NCBI GenBank assembly: GCA_001512885.1
Contig: LFSZ01000030.1
Coordinates: 13,046-50,041 of the forward strand
Length of the DNA: 36,996 bases
Origin: Rikenellaceae bacterium DTU001
GTDB lineage: Bacteria; Bacteroidota; Bacteroidia; Bacteroidales; DTU049
Direction of reading: 5' to 3'
Below are positions 25,995-34,964 of the stretch, piece after piece; position 1 is the stretch's first letter, and each line of letters begins with the position of its first letter. A program made the translations under genes and the position numbers. The notes under the pieces were generated by a model. That model saw only the letters and a list, made by a program, of their open reading frames with translations, was not told the origin of the DNA and did no database searches.

Positions 25995-27329
25995 TTAATT
26001 TTTTCGAGATCTTATTATTGCACTCACTTTGTTTTTGCCTAATCTAATATAATCTAATAAAGGTCTTTTAGCAGGACATATATATTGGCAAGAGCCGCAT
26101 TCCATGCAATCTATTATCCAATGTTTCTCTGCGTCTTCCCATCTTTCTTTTATGACTAGTTTTTCTAAATAAAAAGGTTCTAAACCCATAGGGCAAGCAT
26201 GGACACATCTACCACATCTAATGCAAGGATAAGGATCTAATCTTTTTGAAAAATTGTATGGAAACAGTAAAATACCTCCCATTGCTTTAGTCAATGGTAT
26301 GTCTGTATTTGATAGTGTTTTGCCCATCATTGGTCCACCACTAATCAATTTAGCTGTATCTTCGGGTAAACCACCTGCTAATTCTATCAAATGCTTCAAA
26401 GGTATACCTATTCGGGATAAAAAATTAGATGGTTTTGATACATTAGGTCCGGTAACAGTAACCACACGCTCTATCAAAGGCATATTTTTTTGTACAGCAT
26501 CATAGATAGCTTTTGCAGTGCCTACATTTTGAACTACACAACCAACCTCTATTGGTAATTTACCGGATGGAACTTCTCTACCTGTTATAGCTTTTATTAA
26601 TTGCTTCTCAGCACCTTGTGGATATTTCTTTTTCAAAGTAACTACTTCTATGCCATTATAATCTTTTGCTAATTTAGTTAATAACTCTATAGCATCTAGT
26701 TTATTATTTTCAATACCTATGAAAGCTCTATGTACTCCTAAAGCTTTCATAATAATAGAAGTACCTACTAAGATTTCTTCAGGTTTTTCGAGCATGAGTC
26801 GATGATCACAAGTAAGATATGGTTCACATTCTGCACCATTTATTAATAGATATTCTGCTACTTTGCCTTGCGGAATGGTGAGTTTGACATGAGTAGGAAA
26901 GGCCGCTCCACCCAAGCCTACAATACCAGCATTTTTGATTTTTTCGATGATTTCTTGTGGAGTTGCTTTTATCTCCTTTATCAGGTTATTAGTAATATCT
27001 ATGCCTTCTTCCCAGGTATCTTCACCTTCTACATTAATAATAATAGCTTGGTGTTTATAACCAGTAGCATCTAATATCGGATCTATTTTATCTATCGTAC
27101 CAGTTACAGGAGAATGAACATTAGAAGAGATAAAAGCTTCACCTTTAGCTATCAATTGTCCAGTTTTCACTTTATCACCTTTTTTTACTATAGGTACTGC
27201 AGGGGCTCCGGCACTCTGATTTAGCATTATATAAACTTTATCTGGTAGAGTAGCTACAAAAATAGGAGATTTAGCAGTTAGCTTGCAATCATCTGGGTGT
27301 ACGCCTCCTTTGGGAAATGTTTTTAACAT
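25995..27329 (-). CDS. rnfC: Rnf complex subunit RnfC (NADH site, Fe-S)
   Basis: This 444-residue soluble subunit binds FMN and NADH and carries two [4Fe-4S] clusters. The N-terminus FPKGGVHPDDCKLTA is typical. GIVGLGGAAFPTHVK (about 129-143) is the Complex I 51-kDa-like nucleotide region, and ECEPYLTCD follows. The cluster motifs are CIRCGRCVHACPMGLEP (about 370-386) and CMECGSCQYICPAKRPL (about 409-425). It does not carry the long Ala/Lys-rich C-terminal extension of some proteobacterial RnfC proteins. Confidence 0.97.
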   Translation of the reverse strand: MLKTFPKGGVHPDDCKLTAKSPIFVATLPDKVYIMLNQSAGAPAVPIVKKGDKVKTGQLIAKGEAFISSNVHSPVTGTIDKIDPILDATGYKHQAIIINVEGEDTWEEGIDITNNLIKEIKATPQEIIEKIKNAGIVGLGGAAFPTHVKLTIPQGKVAEYLLINGAECEPYLTCDHRLMLEKPEEILVGTSIIMKALGVHRAFIGIENNKLDAIELLTKLAKDYNGIEVVTLKKKYPQGAEKQLIKAITGREVPSGKLPIEVGCVVQNVGTAKAIYDAVQKNMPLIERVVTVTGPNVSKPSNFLSRIGIPLKHLIELAGGLPEDTAKLISGGPMMGKTLSNTDIPLTKAMGGILLFPYNFSKRLDPYPCIRCGRCVHACPMGLEPFYLEKLVIKERWEDAEKHWIIDCMECGSCQYICPAKRPLLDYIRLGKNKVSAIIRSRKN

Positions 27330-27332
27330 GAT

Positions 27333-28208
27333 TTAATTATTTACTATATTTTTTGATGAATCATTTGCAATATTGGCGTTTTCCTGTTTTTTAGGTAAAA
27401 AATTAACTTCTAAAATGCAATTAGTAGGACAGACAGCAACACATTTACGACACAGAGTACATTTTTTATAATCTATATAAGCTAAGAAATTTTCAATTTT
27501 TATAGCATCAAATTTACATTCTTTAGCACAAGCATTGCATCCTATACAAGCTACCAAGCAGTTTGCTTTAGCATAAACACCTTTTTCTTTATTCATGCAA
27601 GCTACATAAATTCTACGATTTTTAGGTCCTTTATTTCTAAGCTCGATAATATTTCTAGGGCAAGCTTTTACACAATTACCACAAGCAGTACAATTATCTT
27701 CTATTACAACTGGTAAACCTGTAATAGGATCCATGTACAAAGCATCAAATTTACATGCTTCAACGCAATCTCCAAGTCCGAGACATCCATAAGCACAGCC
27801 ACCTTTGCCTGCGAAGAGAAAATTAGCAAAACCACAGTTTTTTATTCCGTTATAATCGTGTTTAGGAGGACAATTTTCAAAAGAACCTTGACAACGAATG
27901 ACAGCTACCTGAGGCTTTTTCTCTTCAGCAGTTAAATTCATTAATTCTGCTATTTCGCTCATTACTTTATTACCACCAGGTGCACAAAAAAGACCATCGA
28001 GCGAATTGTTTTTAACTATAGCTTCTGCAAAATTTCTACACCCCGCATAACCACAACCGCCACAATTAGCACCAGGCAATTTCTCTGCTATTAAATCTAT
28101 TCGGGGATCCTCTTCTACGTGAAATTGTTTATCAACAAAATAAATAATAACTGCAAAAATAGCAGCCATAAGTGATAATACAACAAATGCAATAATGACA
28201 GGTTCCAC
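27333..28208 (-). CDS. rnfB: Rnf complex subunit RnfB (ferredoxin-accepting)
   Basis: This 291-residue subunit begins with one membrane helix (about 4-25), then the Fe4S domain GANCGGCGYAGCRNFAEAI. Four ferredoxin-like cysteine sets follow: CAYGCLGLGDCVEACKF, CTACGNCVKACP, CLVACIGCNACAKECKF and CTLCRKCVAVCP. Up to five [4Fe-4S] clusters are thus possible, so electrons can enter from ferredoxin here. It is the first gene of the operon, in the Bacteroidota order B-C-D-G-E-A. I see no perfect TAnnTTTG just upstream; the closest minus-strand match is one base short. Confidence 0.96.
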   Translation of the reverse strand: MEPVIIAFVVLSLMAAIFAVIIYFVDKQFHVEEDPRIDLIAEKLPGANCGGCGYAGCRNFAEAIVKNNSLDGLFCAPGGNKVMSEIAELMNLTAEEKKPQVAVIRCQGSFENCPPKHDYNGIKNCGFANFLFAGKGGCAYGCLGLGDCVEACKFDALYMDPITGLPVVIEDNCTACGNCVKACPRNIIELRNKGPKNRRIYVACMNKEKGVYAKANCLVACIGCNACAKECKFDAIKIENFLAYIDYKKCTLCRKCVAVCPTNCILEVNFLPKKQENANIANDSSKNIVNN

Positions 28209-28405
28209 TTATTATAATTTTATTGCAAAATAAAGAATTTTTTTTTGAAATAAAAAAATTATTAAATGATTAATAAAAATAATTATGAAGTAAAAAAATA
28301 TTATTTAATTTTAAAATATTAGAAAGTAATCATAAAAATATAATTGTTCGGTAATATTTTATGATTTTTATAACAATTTTTTTATAATTATTATAGATAT
28401 ATTTT
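28209..28405. other. divergent gap between rnfB and the LysE gene
   Basis: This is about 200 bases of very AT-rich sequence with no open frame or hairpin worth naming. It must hold the start signals of the rnf operon. Confidence 0.4.
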
Positions 28406-28413
28406 TAATTTTG
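28406..28413 (+). promoter_or_regulatory. -7 element for the LysE-family gene
   Basis: TAATTTTG lies 41 bases before the ATG at 28455. Confidence 0.45.
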
Positions 28414-28454
28414 CAAAATCTTAATTAATAATCTGATAAGCAATAGAAGAATGT

Positions 28455-29093
28455 ATGATAGTGAATGCTTTTTTGAAAGGAATACCAGTAGGTTTAATAT
28501 TGGCATTTAGTTTTGGTCCAGCTTTTTTCTTGGTAATACAGACAGCTTTAGAAAAAGGATTTAAAAAAGCTATAGTTACATCGATAGGAGTTTCTAGTAG
28601 CGATGCAGTATTTATTTGCTTATCATTATTAGGTATAACGGCCATCGAAGGATTACTGAAAGATGTTTTTGGGGTAATAGCAAGTATTGTGCTTATAATA
28701 TATGGTGTAGTTATGATCTTTTCTAAACCAGAAATACTTAAGAAAAGAAATCCTAAAGTAAAAGATATTCGTAGTAAAAATGAATATATTAAGTTATATT
28801 TCAAGGGATTTTTATTGAATATAGCTAATCCTTTTGTATTGATTTTTTGGGTTAGTATAGCTGGTATAGTTTCGCAAACTGCTCCTAAGGATCAATTTTT
28901 ATTATATAATATTTTCTTTTTTCTAGGTATCTTATTTACTGTTTTTTCTATGGATGTTATCAAAAGTCTGACGGCTCATAAATTAAAAAATTATTTGAGG
29001 CCAAGATACATAATATATGCTAATAGAATAATTGGGTGTATTATAGTAATATTGGGTGTTTTACTTATTTTTAAAACTTTTATGATAAACTAA
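28455..29093 (+). CDS. LysE-family amino acid exporter
   Basis: This 212-residue membrane protein has about six helices. The N-terminal stretch GLILAFSFGPAFFLVIQTAL followed by EKGFKKAIVTSIGVSSSDA is characteristic of the LysE/RhtB exporter family, which removes amino acids or their analogues from the cell. FKGFLLNIANPFVLIFWVSI is also typical. The substrate is unknown. It is a lone gene, converging with the DUF4159 gene across 71 bases. Confidence 0.88.
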   Translation: MIVNAFLKGIPVGLILAFSFGPAFFLVIQTALEKGFKKAIVTSIGVSSSDAVFICLSLLGITAIEGLLKDVFGVIASIVLIIYGVVMIFSKPEILKKRNPKVKDIRSKNEYIKLYFKGFLLNIANPFVLIFWVSIAGIVSQTAPKDQFLLYNIFFFLGILFTVFSMDVIKSLTAHKLKNYLRPRYIIYANRIIGCIIVILGVLLIFKTFMIN

Positions 29094-29164
29094 TCTACTA
29101 CGTATATTATGATATATTGTGAAGATAAATGATGAATTTACTTTAACTCAGCTGGCATAAAAAA

Positions 29165-29824
29165 TTACTGATTAAATGCATAATGTATTATGTTAGCTCC
29201 CATTTGTAATGCTTTTAGTCTGATTTCTGGAGGATCATTATGCACTTCTTCACTTTCCCATCCATCTCCCAGATCGCATTCATAGGTATATAGCAAAACT
29301 AACCTGCCATTTAGAATTATACCAAATGCTTGGGGCGGTTTACTATCGTGCTCATGAATTTTTGGCAAGCCATTAGAGAAATTATATACTTGGCTAAAGA
29401 TAGGGTGTGATGGGGGTAACTCCTGCAGTGGTAGATCAGGAAAGATTTTTTGTATCTGCGGACGTATGAAAGGATCCATACCATAATTATCATCGATATG
29501 TAAAAAACCACCTGCTTCTAAGTATTTTCTTATATTCGCTGCTTCATTATCCGAAAAAATCACATTACCATGGCCAGTCATATGTATAAAAGGATAATTA
29601 AAAATTTCTTGTGAGCCTGGTTCTATCTCCGGTATATTAGGATCTATATTAGTATTAATATTTTGATTACAAAAAACAGCAAGATTTGGCAAAGATGTTG
29701 GGTTAGCATACCAATCACCTCCGCCAGAATATTTTAATAAAGCTATTTTTATGCTATAAACATTTCTTTGGGCAAAAGATAAATTTGATATTAATAGTAA
29801 TAATATTATTAGAAATTTTTTCAT
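29165..29824 (-). CDS. secreted DUF4159 protein
   Basis: This 219-residue protein has a signal peptide MKKFLIILLLLISNLSFAQ. The rest matches DUF4159 by its stretches: YSGGGDWYANPTSLPNL, IHMTGHGNVIFSDNE, LEAGGFLHIDDNYG and a C-terminal YTYECDLGDGWE. The fold resembles glutamine amidotransferase-like domains; function is unknown. The gene overlaps the end of rsmE by four bases (ATGA), so the two are made from one transcript. Confidence 0.85.
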   Translation of the reverse strand: MKKFLIILLLLISNLSFAQRNVYSIKIALLKYSGGGDWYANPTSLPNLAVFCNQNINTNIDPNIPEIEPGSQEIFNYPFIHMTGHGNVIFSDNEAANIRKYLEAGGFLHIDDNYGMDPFIRPQIQKIFPDLPLQELPPSHPIFSQVYNFSNGLPKIHEHDSKPPQAFGIILNGRLVLLYTYECDLGDGWESEEVHNDPPEIRLKALQMGANIIHYAFNQ

Positions 29825-30519
29825 AAATTATTTTTTATTGCAAATATAGTTAAACTTACAATAGCGGCAGTTTCACTTCTGAGTCTTTGTTTACCTAATG
29901 ACACTGGTATGATACCGTTATAAATAGCCTTATTGACTTCATCTATTGTAAAATCGCCCTCTGGACCAATAAAAATACCTATGTCTTCTTTAGGTTGTAA
30001 GAAATCAAAAAATTGTGTTTTCTCTAATTCTGTACCACAATAGCAGATTGTACGTTTCATTTTTATATTATTTTTGATAGCTTCTTCGAAAAAAATCGGC
30101 TCACAAATATGAGGGAAATAAAATTTCAGAGATTGTAATGATGAGTATTTTATTATATTTTGCAATCTCGTTAGTTTGATAGTTGTTTTGATAGTTCTCT
30201 CAGTGATAATAGGTATTAATTCACTTACTCCTAATTCTACCGTTTTTTCTACCAGCCAGTCTAATCTCTCTGTCTGTTTTAATATAGGTGTGTATAGTAT
30301 TGCTTTATTATCACGGGGAGGCATAGTTTTCACCTCTAGTACATCGACTATTATTTTTTGTTTCATACATTCTACTATTTTGCCCGTAGCTAGAAGTCCC
30401 TTACCATTTGTAAAAAATATTTTATCTCTAGTTTTTATATGATGAGCTCTCAAATGCTTATACGTTTCACCTTCTATTACTACTCTATCTCTAATATTTT
30501 CTAAATAAAATAAATCCAT
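29821..30519 (-). CDS. rsmE: 16S rRNA (uracil1498-N3)-methyltransferase
   Basis: This 232-residue SPOUT-fold methyltransferase modifies U1498 of 16S rRNA using S-adenosylmethionine. The N-terminal PUA-like domain includes HLRAHHIKTRDKIFFTNGKG. The central segment ERLDWLVEKTVELGVSELIP and the knot region with FIGPEGDFTIDEV and VSLGKQRLRSETAAIVSL are diagnostic. It is followed by the DUF4159 gene with an ATGA overlap. A minus-strand TAATTTTG box lies at 30559-30566. Confidence 0.95.
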   Translation of the reverse strand: MDLFYLENIRDRVVIEGETYKHLRAHHIKTRDKIFFTNGKGLLATGKIVECMKQKIIVDVLEVKTMPPRDNKAILYTPILKQTERLDWLVEKTVELGVSELIPIITERTIKTTIKLTRLQNIIKYSSLQSLKFYFPHICEPIFFEEAIKNNIKMKRTICYCGTELEKTQFFDFLQPKEDIGIFIGPEGDFTIDEVNKAIYNGIIPVSLGKQRLRSETAAIVSLTIFAIKNNL

Positions 30520-30558
30520 ATTTTTTGATAAAATTCTATATCAATTTATTAATTGATG

Positions 30559-30566
30559 CAAAATTA
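30559..30566 (-). promoter_or_regulatory. -7 element for rsmE
   Basis: On the minus strand this reads TAATTTTG, 39 bases before the rsmE ATG. No -33 element is clear. Confidence 0.4.
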
Positions 30567-30715
30567 TAAATCTTTAATTAAAAAAAAACGTTGATTCGCT
30601 TTTAACGGTGTAAAACTAAATGCTAATGACTCAAACACCATACGTTTATGTTTTTTGATAATTGTGATTTTTTACATTAATAGATTGTCTGTTGCATTTA
30701 TTTGAATTATTTTTT

Positions 30716-31669
30716 TTAAAATAAATTTAAAAAATCACACGAAAAAATCCAGAATTCACTTATCAAAATAACAAATAATTGATAAATTATTTTTCTCCAG
30801 GTTAGATCTTCGGCTATTAAAATTTTTTGAATATTTAGTGTCAAAAGCCATACATATATCAAAAGTACGATTTTGAAGTTATCTAAAGGTAATGTAAAAG
30901 CTATTATTATGCAAATTAATATCTGAACTATTGATACCCAGATCTGTCTTCTCTTGTATACTAATTGTCTCTGCATCCACGGATAAATCATTATGCAAGT
31001 AACAAGTGAAAAAATTGTAAATGCTAATAGTGGTAAAGACAAACTAGCTGATGACAATTGGGGTTTTGATGATAAAAAGTAATGATAAATCTGAAAATCT
31101 AAAAAAGCATAATCGATTGTGAGAATAATAATAGCTAATGTCAGTGCAGAAATAAAAGGTGTTATAATTTTTTTAAAGTCTAGGATATCTAAAAATGAAA
31201 TTGTAATATATACAGATAAGAGCAAGAAAATAAAAACAGGATTAATAAATATCAATAAAAATATTATTAAACCATAAAAATATAGTTCTTTTAGAGAGAA
31301 ATTATTTTTTTTAAGTAAATATAATTGAAAAGTAAACCAAATATATGAAATAATAGTACTCTCAAAAAAGGTATCAAAATTTATAAATATTAAAAAAAAT
31401 GCAAAACTGGGTAACATAGCTATTATATAGCTAAATGAATATTTATATTTTTTGTCGTAAATAAGTATAAATGAAAAAATAGTAATGACGACAAATAATA
31501 AAAAAGCTGAGATAGCTATAGAATTTATAAATCTAAATTTATAGATAATAGCCGAAGTATTCATAAGTATATATGAAACAATAATATATGTAGATAAACT
31601 CAAAAATAAAATAAGTTTATCTGATACTTTTAGACAGATATTGCTATGTTTACCTTTTCGTTTTATCAT
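30716..31669 (-). CDS. multi-pass membrane protein, unknown function
   Basis: This 317-residue protein has about nine or ten hydrophobic helices, short charged loops and a basic N-terminus (MIKRKGKHSN). No catalytic motif is visible. Size and layout resemble the DUF6427-type membrane proteins of Bacteroidota, often found near gliding or cell-surface genes, but I cannot confirm the family. It stands alone with non-coding gaps on both sides (196 and 421 bases). The continuous frame in such AT-rich sequence and the regular helix pattern support a real gene. Confidence 0.65.
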   Translation of the reverse strand: MIKRKGKHSNICLKVSDKLILFLSLSTYIIVSYILMNTSAIIYKFRFINSIAISAFLLFVVITIFSFILIYDKKYKYSFSYIIAMLPSFAFFLIFINFDTFFESTIISYIWFTFQLYLLKKNNFSLKELYFYGLIIFLLIFINPVFIFLLLSVYITISFLDILDFKKIITPFISALTLAIIILTIDYAFLDFQIYHYFLSSKPQLSSASLSLPLLAFTIFSLVTCIMIYPWMQRQLVYKRRQIWVSIVQILICIIIAFTLPLDNFKIVLLIYVWLLTLNIQKILIAEDLTWRKIIYQLFVILISEFWIFSCDFLNLF

Positions 31670-32065
31670 TTAATCTTAATATTAAAAAAATGAATTCATA
31701 AATATAAATATTTAAATAAATAAAATTTTAAATCTTTTTTTAAAAAAAAATGGAACTATATTTTTTTAAAAAACAAAATTAATAATTTAAAACAGAAAAA
31801 TATTTAGATTAAGAAAAATAAGAATTTAATTTTATATAAATATTCAAAAAAACTGTTTCTTGCACTTTATTTTAGGTTTGATTAATAAGGCAGGTTATTT
31901 GCAAGATCACTATGTCAAAAAAAAATTTATAGTTAATCGAGTAATGGTTATCTGTTATTATTATTTTAAGTGATTAATTAAATTTAGTTGAAAGACTTGA
32001 ATAATGCCTTGTGAATAGTTATTTAGCTGTTTTATGTTAAAATATTTAATTTATAATTTATTATA
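31670..32065. other. long AT-rich divergent gap
   Basis: No gene is visible. The left half is almost pure A/T. A less AT-rich patch (31855-31920: TTTCTTGCACTTTATTTTAG, then AAGGCAGG) has no open frame or clear hairpin. Confidence 0.45.
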
Positions 32066-32073
32066 TAAATTTG
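32066..32073 (+). promoter_or_regulatory. -7 element for the MltF-like gene
   Basis: TAAATTTG ends 17 bases before the TTG codon at 32091. It sets the transcript start close to that codon and supports a TTG start. Confidence 0.45.
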
Positions 32074-32090
32074 TCTAAAATTATAAGCAA

Positions 32091-33539
32091 TTGACGACAA
32101 ATAATTGGTTAATAAATTTGAAAAAGATCTTAATTAAATATAAAAATTTAATATTATTAGGGTGTTTTTTTTTGTGCATATTAATATTATTATTTTTACC
32201 TACTAATAAAAAACCTTATTATCAGCATAAATATCAAAAATTAGACTTTCCAGATATAATAGAAAGAGGCTATATAAATGTAATAGTTGAGCATAATAGT
32301 ATGAATTTCTTTGTACATCATGGTAGAGTAATGGGGCTACAATATGAGCTACTCGATCATATAGAGAAACGATGGAATATAAATATCAACCAAATAGTAA
32401 TAAATGATCTAGGCGAAGCACTTGCTTTGGTAGCTTTCGATAGTATCGATATTTTGACTTCAGATATTACCATTGTACCTGGGCGATATCCCTGTATAGA
32501 CTTTAGTATACCTTTATATAAAACTAAGATGGTATTGGTTCTATATGATTCTATAAAGCCCTCGACAGAGATCAATGATTTTTCTAAGTTAGATATTAAA
32601 AAATTAGAAAATAAAATAATAGCAGTTCCTACTAAATCGATATTTATCAATTTTTTAAATAAATTAAAAAAAAGTTTAAATTTAAATTTTCAAATAAAAG
32701 AATTGATAGAAGAACCTGAATCTATATTGGATAGTGTGATGGCAAAGAAATATGATGCTACTATAATGGATGAAAAGATATTAATAGTCAATACACCTTT
32801 ACTAAAAAATACAAGCTCATATTATTTACCTTTTCCATCCTTAGATGTAGGCTGGGCATTTAGTTGTCATCAACCAATATTAAGAGATAGTGTAAATGCT
32901 GCATTAATAGACTTAAAAAACAAAGGTATTTTAGCTTCATTACTTAATAAATATCAAAGACCTATATATATACAGACTACATATAAGCAAATAGCTCATT
33001 CTAAAAGAACAAAAAAATTGACAAAATATGATAATATCTTACAAAAATATGCTAAAATTTATGATATTGACTGGCGTTTAGTAGCAGCATTGATATATCA
33101 TGAGTCAAATTTTAATATAGATGCAGTTTCGTATAAAGGTGCTTTTGGCATCATACAGATAATGCCACAGACAGCAGAGGAATATGGTATGTCGCCTACT
33201 AGCTCTATAGATCAACAAATAAAAGTTGCATATAGGATTTTAAATGATTACAAAAAACAATTAAGCATATATTTTGATAATGATAAAGATTTATATAGAG
33301 CTATGATAGCTTCTTACAATTTAGGACTTGGACATATATTAGATGCTATTGCTTTAGCTCTAAAATATGATGGACAAATTAATAGTTGGGAGCAAGTAGC
33401 ACAATGGCTATTGAATAAATCACAAAAAATATATTATTCTGATCCAGTGGTAAAAAACGGCTATTGCAAAGGACGACTAACGGTTTATTTTGTTAATTTA
33501 GTGTATGAAACTTATGAAAATTATAAACAATTAATTTAA
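32091..33539 (+). CDS. membrane-bound lytic transglycosylase, MltF-like
   Basis: This 482-residue protein has a membrane anchor (about 20-37, LILLGCFFLCILILLFLP), a periplasmic solute-binding-protein-type domain (about 50-295, with FDSIDILTSDITIVPGR) and a C-terminal SLT lysozyme-like domain (from about 315). Glu338 in YHESNFN is the catalytic acid; KGAFGIIQIMPQTAEEYGM and ASYNLGLGHI are typical. This two-domain order is that of MltF, which cuts peptidoglycan to 1,6-anhydro products. The only usable starts are TTG: 32091 or 32118; no ATG precedes the anchor. The next gene, kdsD, follows after 22 bases. Confidence 0.88.
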   Translation: MTTNNWLINLKKILIKYKNLILLGCFFLCILILLFLPTNKKPYYQHKYQKLDFPDIIERGYINVIVEHNSMNFFVHHGRVMGLQYELLDHIEKRWNININQIVINDLGEALALVAFDSIDILTSDITIVPGRYPCIDFSIPLYKTKMVLVLYDSIKPSTEINDFSKLDIKKLENKIIAVPTKSIFINFLNKLKKSLNLNFQIKELIEEPESILDSVMAKKYDATIMDEKILIVNTPLLKNTSSYYLPFPSLDVGWAFSCHQPILRDSVNAALIDLKNKGILASLLNKYQRPIYIQTTYKQIAHSKRTKKLTKYDNILQKYAKIYDIDWRLVAALIYHESNFNIDAVSYKGAFGIIQIMPQTAEEYGMSPTSSIDQQIKVAYRILNDYKKQLSIYFDNDKDLYRAMIASYNLGLGHILDAIALALKYDGQINSWEQVAQWLLNKSQKIYYSDPVVKNGYCKGRLTVYFVNLVYETYENYKQLI

Positions 33540-33544
33540 ATATG

Positions 33545-33552
33545 TAATTTTG
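33545..33552 (+). promoter_or_regulatory. possible -7 element for kdsD
   Basis: TAATTTTG lies nine bases before the ATG at 33562. If used, it gives kdsD-kdsA a promoter of their own and argues against the tracked TTG start at 33550, which it covers. Confidence 0.35.
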
Positions 33553-33561
33553 TCAAAAAAA

Positions 33562-34182
33562 ATGAATCTAGAGTTTTATATACCAGAAATAATACAAAAA
33601 GAAGCTGAAGCTATTAAAAACATTCCAATAGATAATAAATATCTGGATACTGTAGATCTAATATATGATCGTGTTCATTTAAAAAAAGGCAAATTAGTAA
33701 CTTCGGGTATGGGCAAAGCTGGACAGATAGCTTTGAATATAGCGACTACTTTTAGCAGTACAGGTACGCCATCTATTTTTTTGCATCCTGCAGATGCTCA
33801 ACATGGTGATCTAGGTGTGATACAACCTAATGATGTTTTATTATTAATTTCTAATTCTGGCAAAACAACTGAAATTTTGCAATTAGTAGATTTAGCAAGA
33901 AATTTATATAATGATATTCCTTTAATAGTGATTACAGGTAATAAAGATGGTATATTAGCTCATAAAGCTGATCTGACTTTATACACTGGAAATCCACCAG
34001 AAGTATGCCCATTAGGGCTGACGCCTACTACTTCTACTACTGTTATGACTGTTATAGGTGATATACTGGTAACATTAATGATGCGAAAAATTGACTTTAA
34101 AGTAGAAGAATATGCTAAAAGACATCATTCAGGATATCTTGGCGAAAAATCTAAAATGTTTGTAAATCAAAATAAAAAATAA
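33562..34182 (+). CDS. kdsD: D-arabinose 5-phosphate isomerase, SIS domain only
   Basis: This enzyme converts ribulose 5-phosphate to arabinose 5-phosphate, the first step of Kdo synthesis for lipopolysaccharide. It is 206 residues from ATG 33562. The SIS domain shows TSGMGKAGQIALNIATTFSS, HPADAQHGDLGV (with the active-site His), SNSGKTTEILQL and PEVCPLGLTPTTSTTV. The C-terminal CBS pair of E. coli KdsD is missing; SIS-only forms are known in Bacteroidota. The next gene is kdsA (7-bp gap), which uses its product. Confidence 0.92.
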   Translation: MNLEFYIPEIIQKEAEAIKNIPIDNKYLDTVDLIYDRVHLKKGKLVTSGMGKAGQIALNIATTFSSTGTPSIFLHPADAQHGDLGVIQPNDVLLLISNSGKTTEILQLVDLARNLYNDIPLIVITGNKDGILAHKADLTLYTGNPPEVCPLGLTPTTSTTVMTVIGDILVTLMMRKIDFKVEEYAKRHHSGYLGEKSKMFVNQNKK

Positions 34183-34189
34183 TAATTTT

Positions 34190-34963
34190 ATGTGGCTATT
34201 TGCAGGTCCTTGTGTAATAGAAAATGATAAAATACCTTTTGTGGTAGCAGAAAAAATAAAGAATATTGCAGATGAGTTAGGTTATCATTTTATCTTTAAA
34301 AGTAGCTATCTGAAAGCTAATCGTTCTAAATTAGACAGCTTCAGAGGTATACCTCGACTAGAAGCACTAAAAATATTAAATGAAATAAGAAAAAATTATA
34401 AAATACCTACGATAACAGATGTACACGAAAGCTGGGAATGCGAAGAGGTAGCCGAATATGTCGATTATTTACAAATCCCCGCTTTTCTATGTAGACAAAC
34501 TGAATTATTAATATCGGCTGGCAAAACAGGGAAACCAATTAATATCAAAAAAGGTCAATTTATGTCTCCAGAAAGCATGAAATATGCTGTAGATAAAGTT
34601 AAAAGCACTGGTAATGAAAATATTTTTCTTACCGAAAGAGGAGTTATGTTTGGTTATTATGATCTCATAGTAGATATGACCTCGATACCTCGCATGAAAA
34701 GTATTGGATGTCCTGTATTAATAGATGCTACTCACGGTATTCAAATGCCAAATCGTAGTGATGGTGTTACGCATGGACATAGAGAATTTGTGGAAACCAT
34801 AGCTCTGGCGGGTATCGCTGCTGGGGCAGATGGCATTTTTTTAGAAACACATCCTAATCCCGAACAAGCTCTTAGTGATGCCGATACTCAATGGCCGCTA
34901 GATGATGTTTATGATTTACTCAAAAAAGCAAAAGAAATTTATTCAATTATTAATAATGTTTAA
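34190..34963 (+). CDS. kdsA: 3-deoxy-8-phosphooctulonate synthase, metal-dependent class
   Basis: This enzyme condenses arabinose 5-phosphate and phosphoenolpyruvate to Kdo 8-phosphate. It has 257 residues. Family motifs are FKSSYLKANRSKLDSFRG, TDVHESWE, IPAFLCRQTEL, IKKGQF and LTERGVMFGYYDL. The residue that decides the class is Cys8 in AGPCVIE, where the metal-free E. coli type has Asn. Together with His182 (DATHG), Glu219 (LETHP) and Asp230 (LSDAD) it forms the metal site of the Aquifex-like class. It is one base from the peptidase gene that follows. Confidence 0.95.
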   Translation: MWLFAGPCVIENDKIPFVVAEKIKNIADELGYHFIFKSSYLKANRSKLDSFRGIPRLEALKILNEIRKNYKIPTITDVHESWECEEVAEYVDYLQIPAFLCRQTELLISAGKTGKPINIKKGQFMSPESMKYAVDKVKSTGNENIFLTERGVMFGYYDLIVDMTSIPRMKSIGCPVLIDATHGIQMPNRSDGVTHGHREFVETIALAGIAAGADGIFLETHPNPEQALSDADTQWPLDDVYDLLKKAKEIYSIINNV

Positions 34964-34964
34964 T

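Noticed and set aside
30570-30700. Possible structured RNA in the gap upstream of rsmE (GGTGT ... ACACC with a nearby ACG/CGT pair)
   Set aside because: The stem is only five pairs with a long loop, and there is no match to any RNA family I know.
34902-34964. Upstream start of the M1 peptidase inside kdsA
   Set aside because: It would put 21 extra polar residues before an obvious signal peptide; the ATG at 34965 fits.
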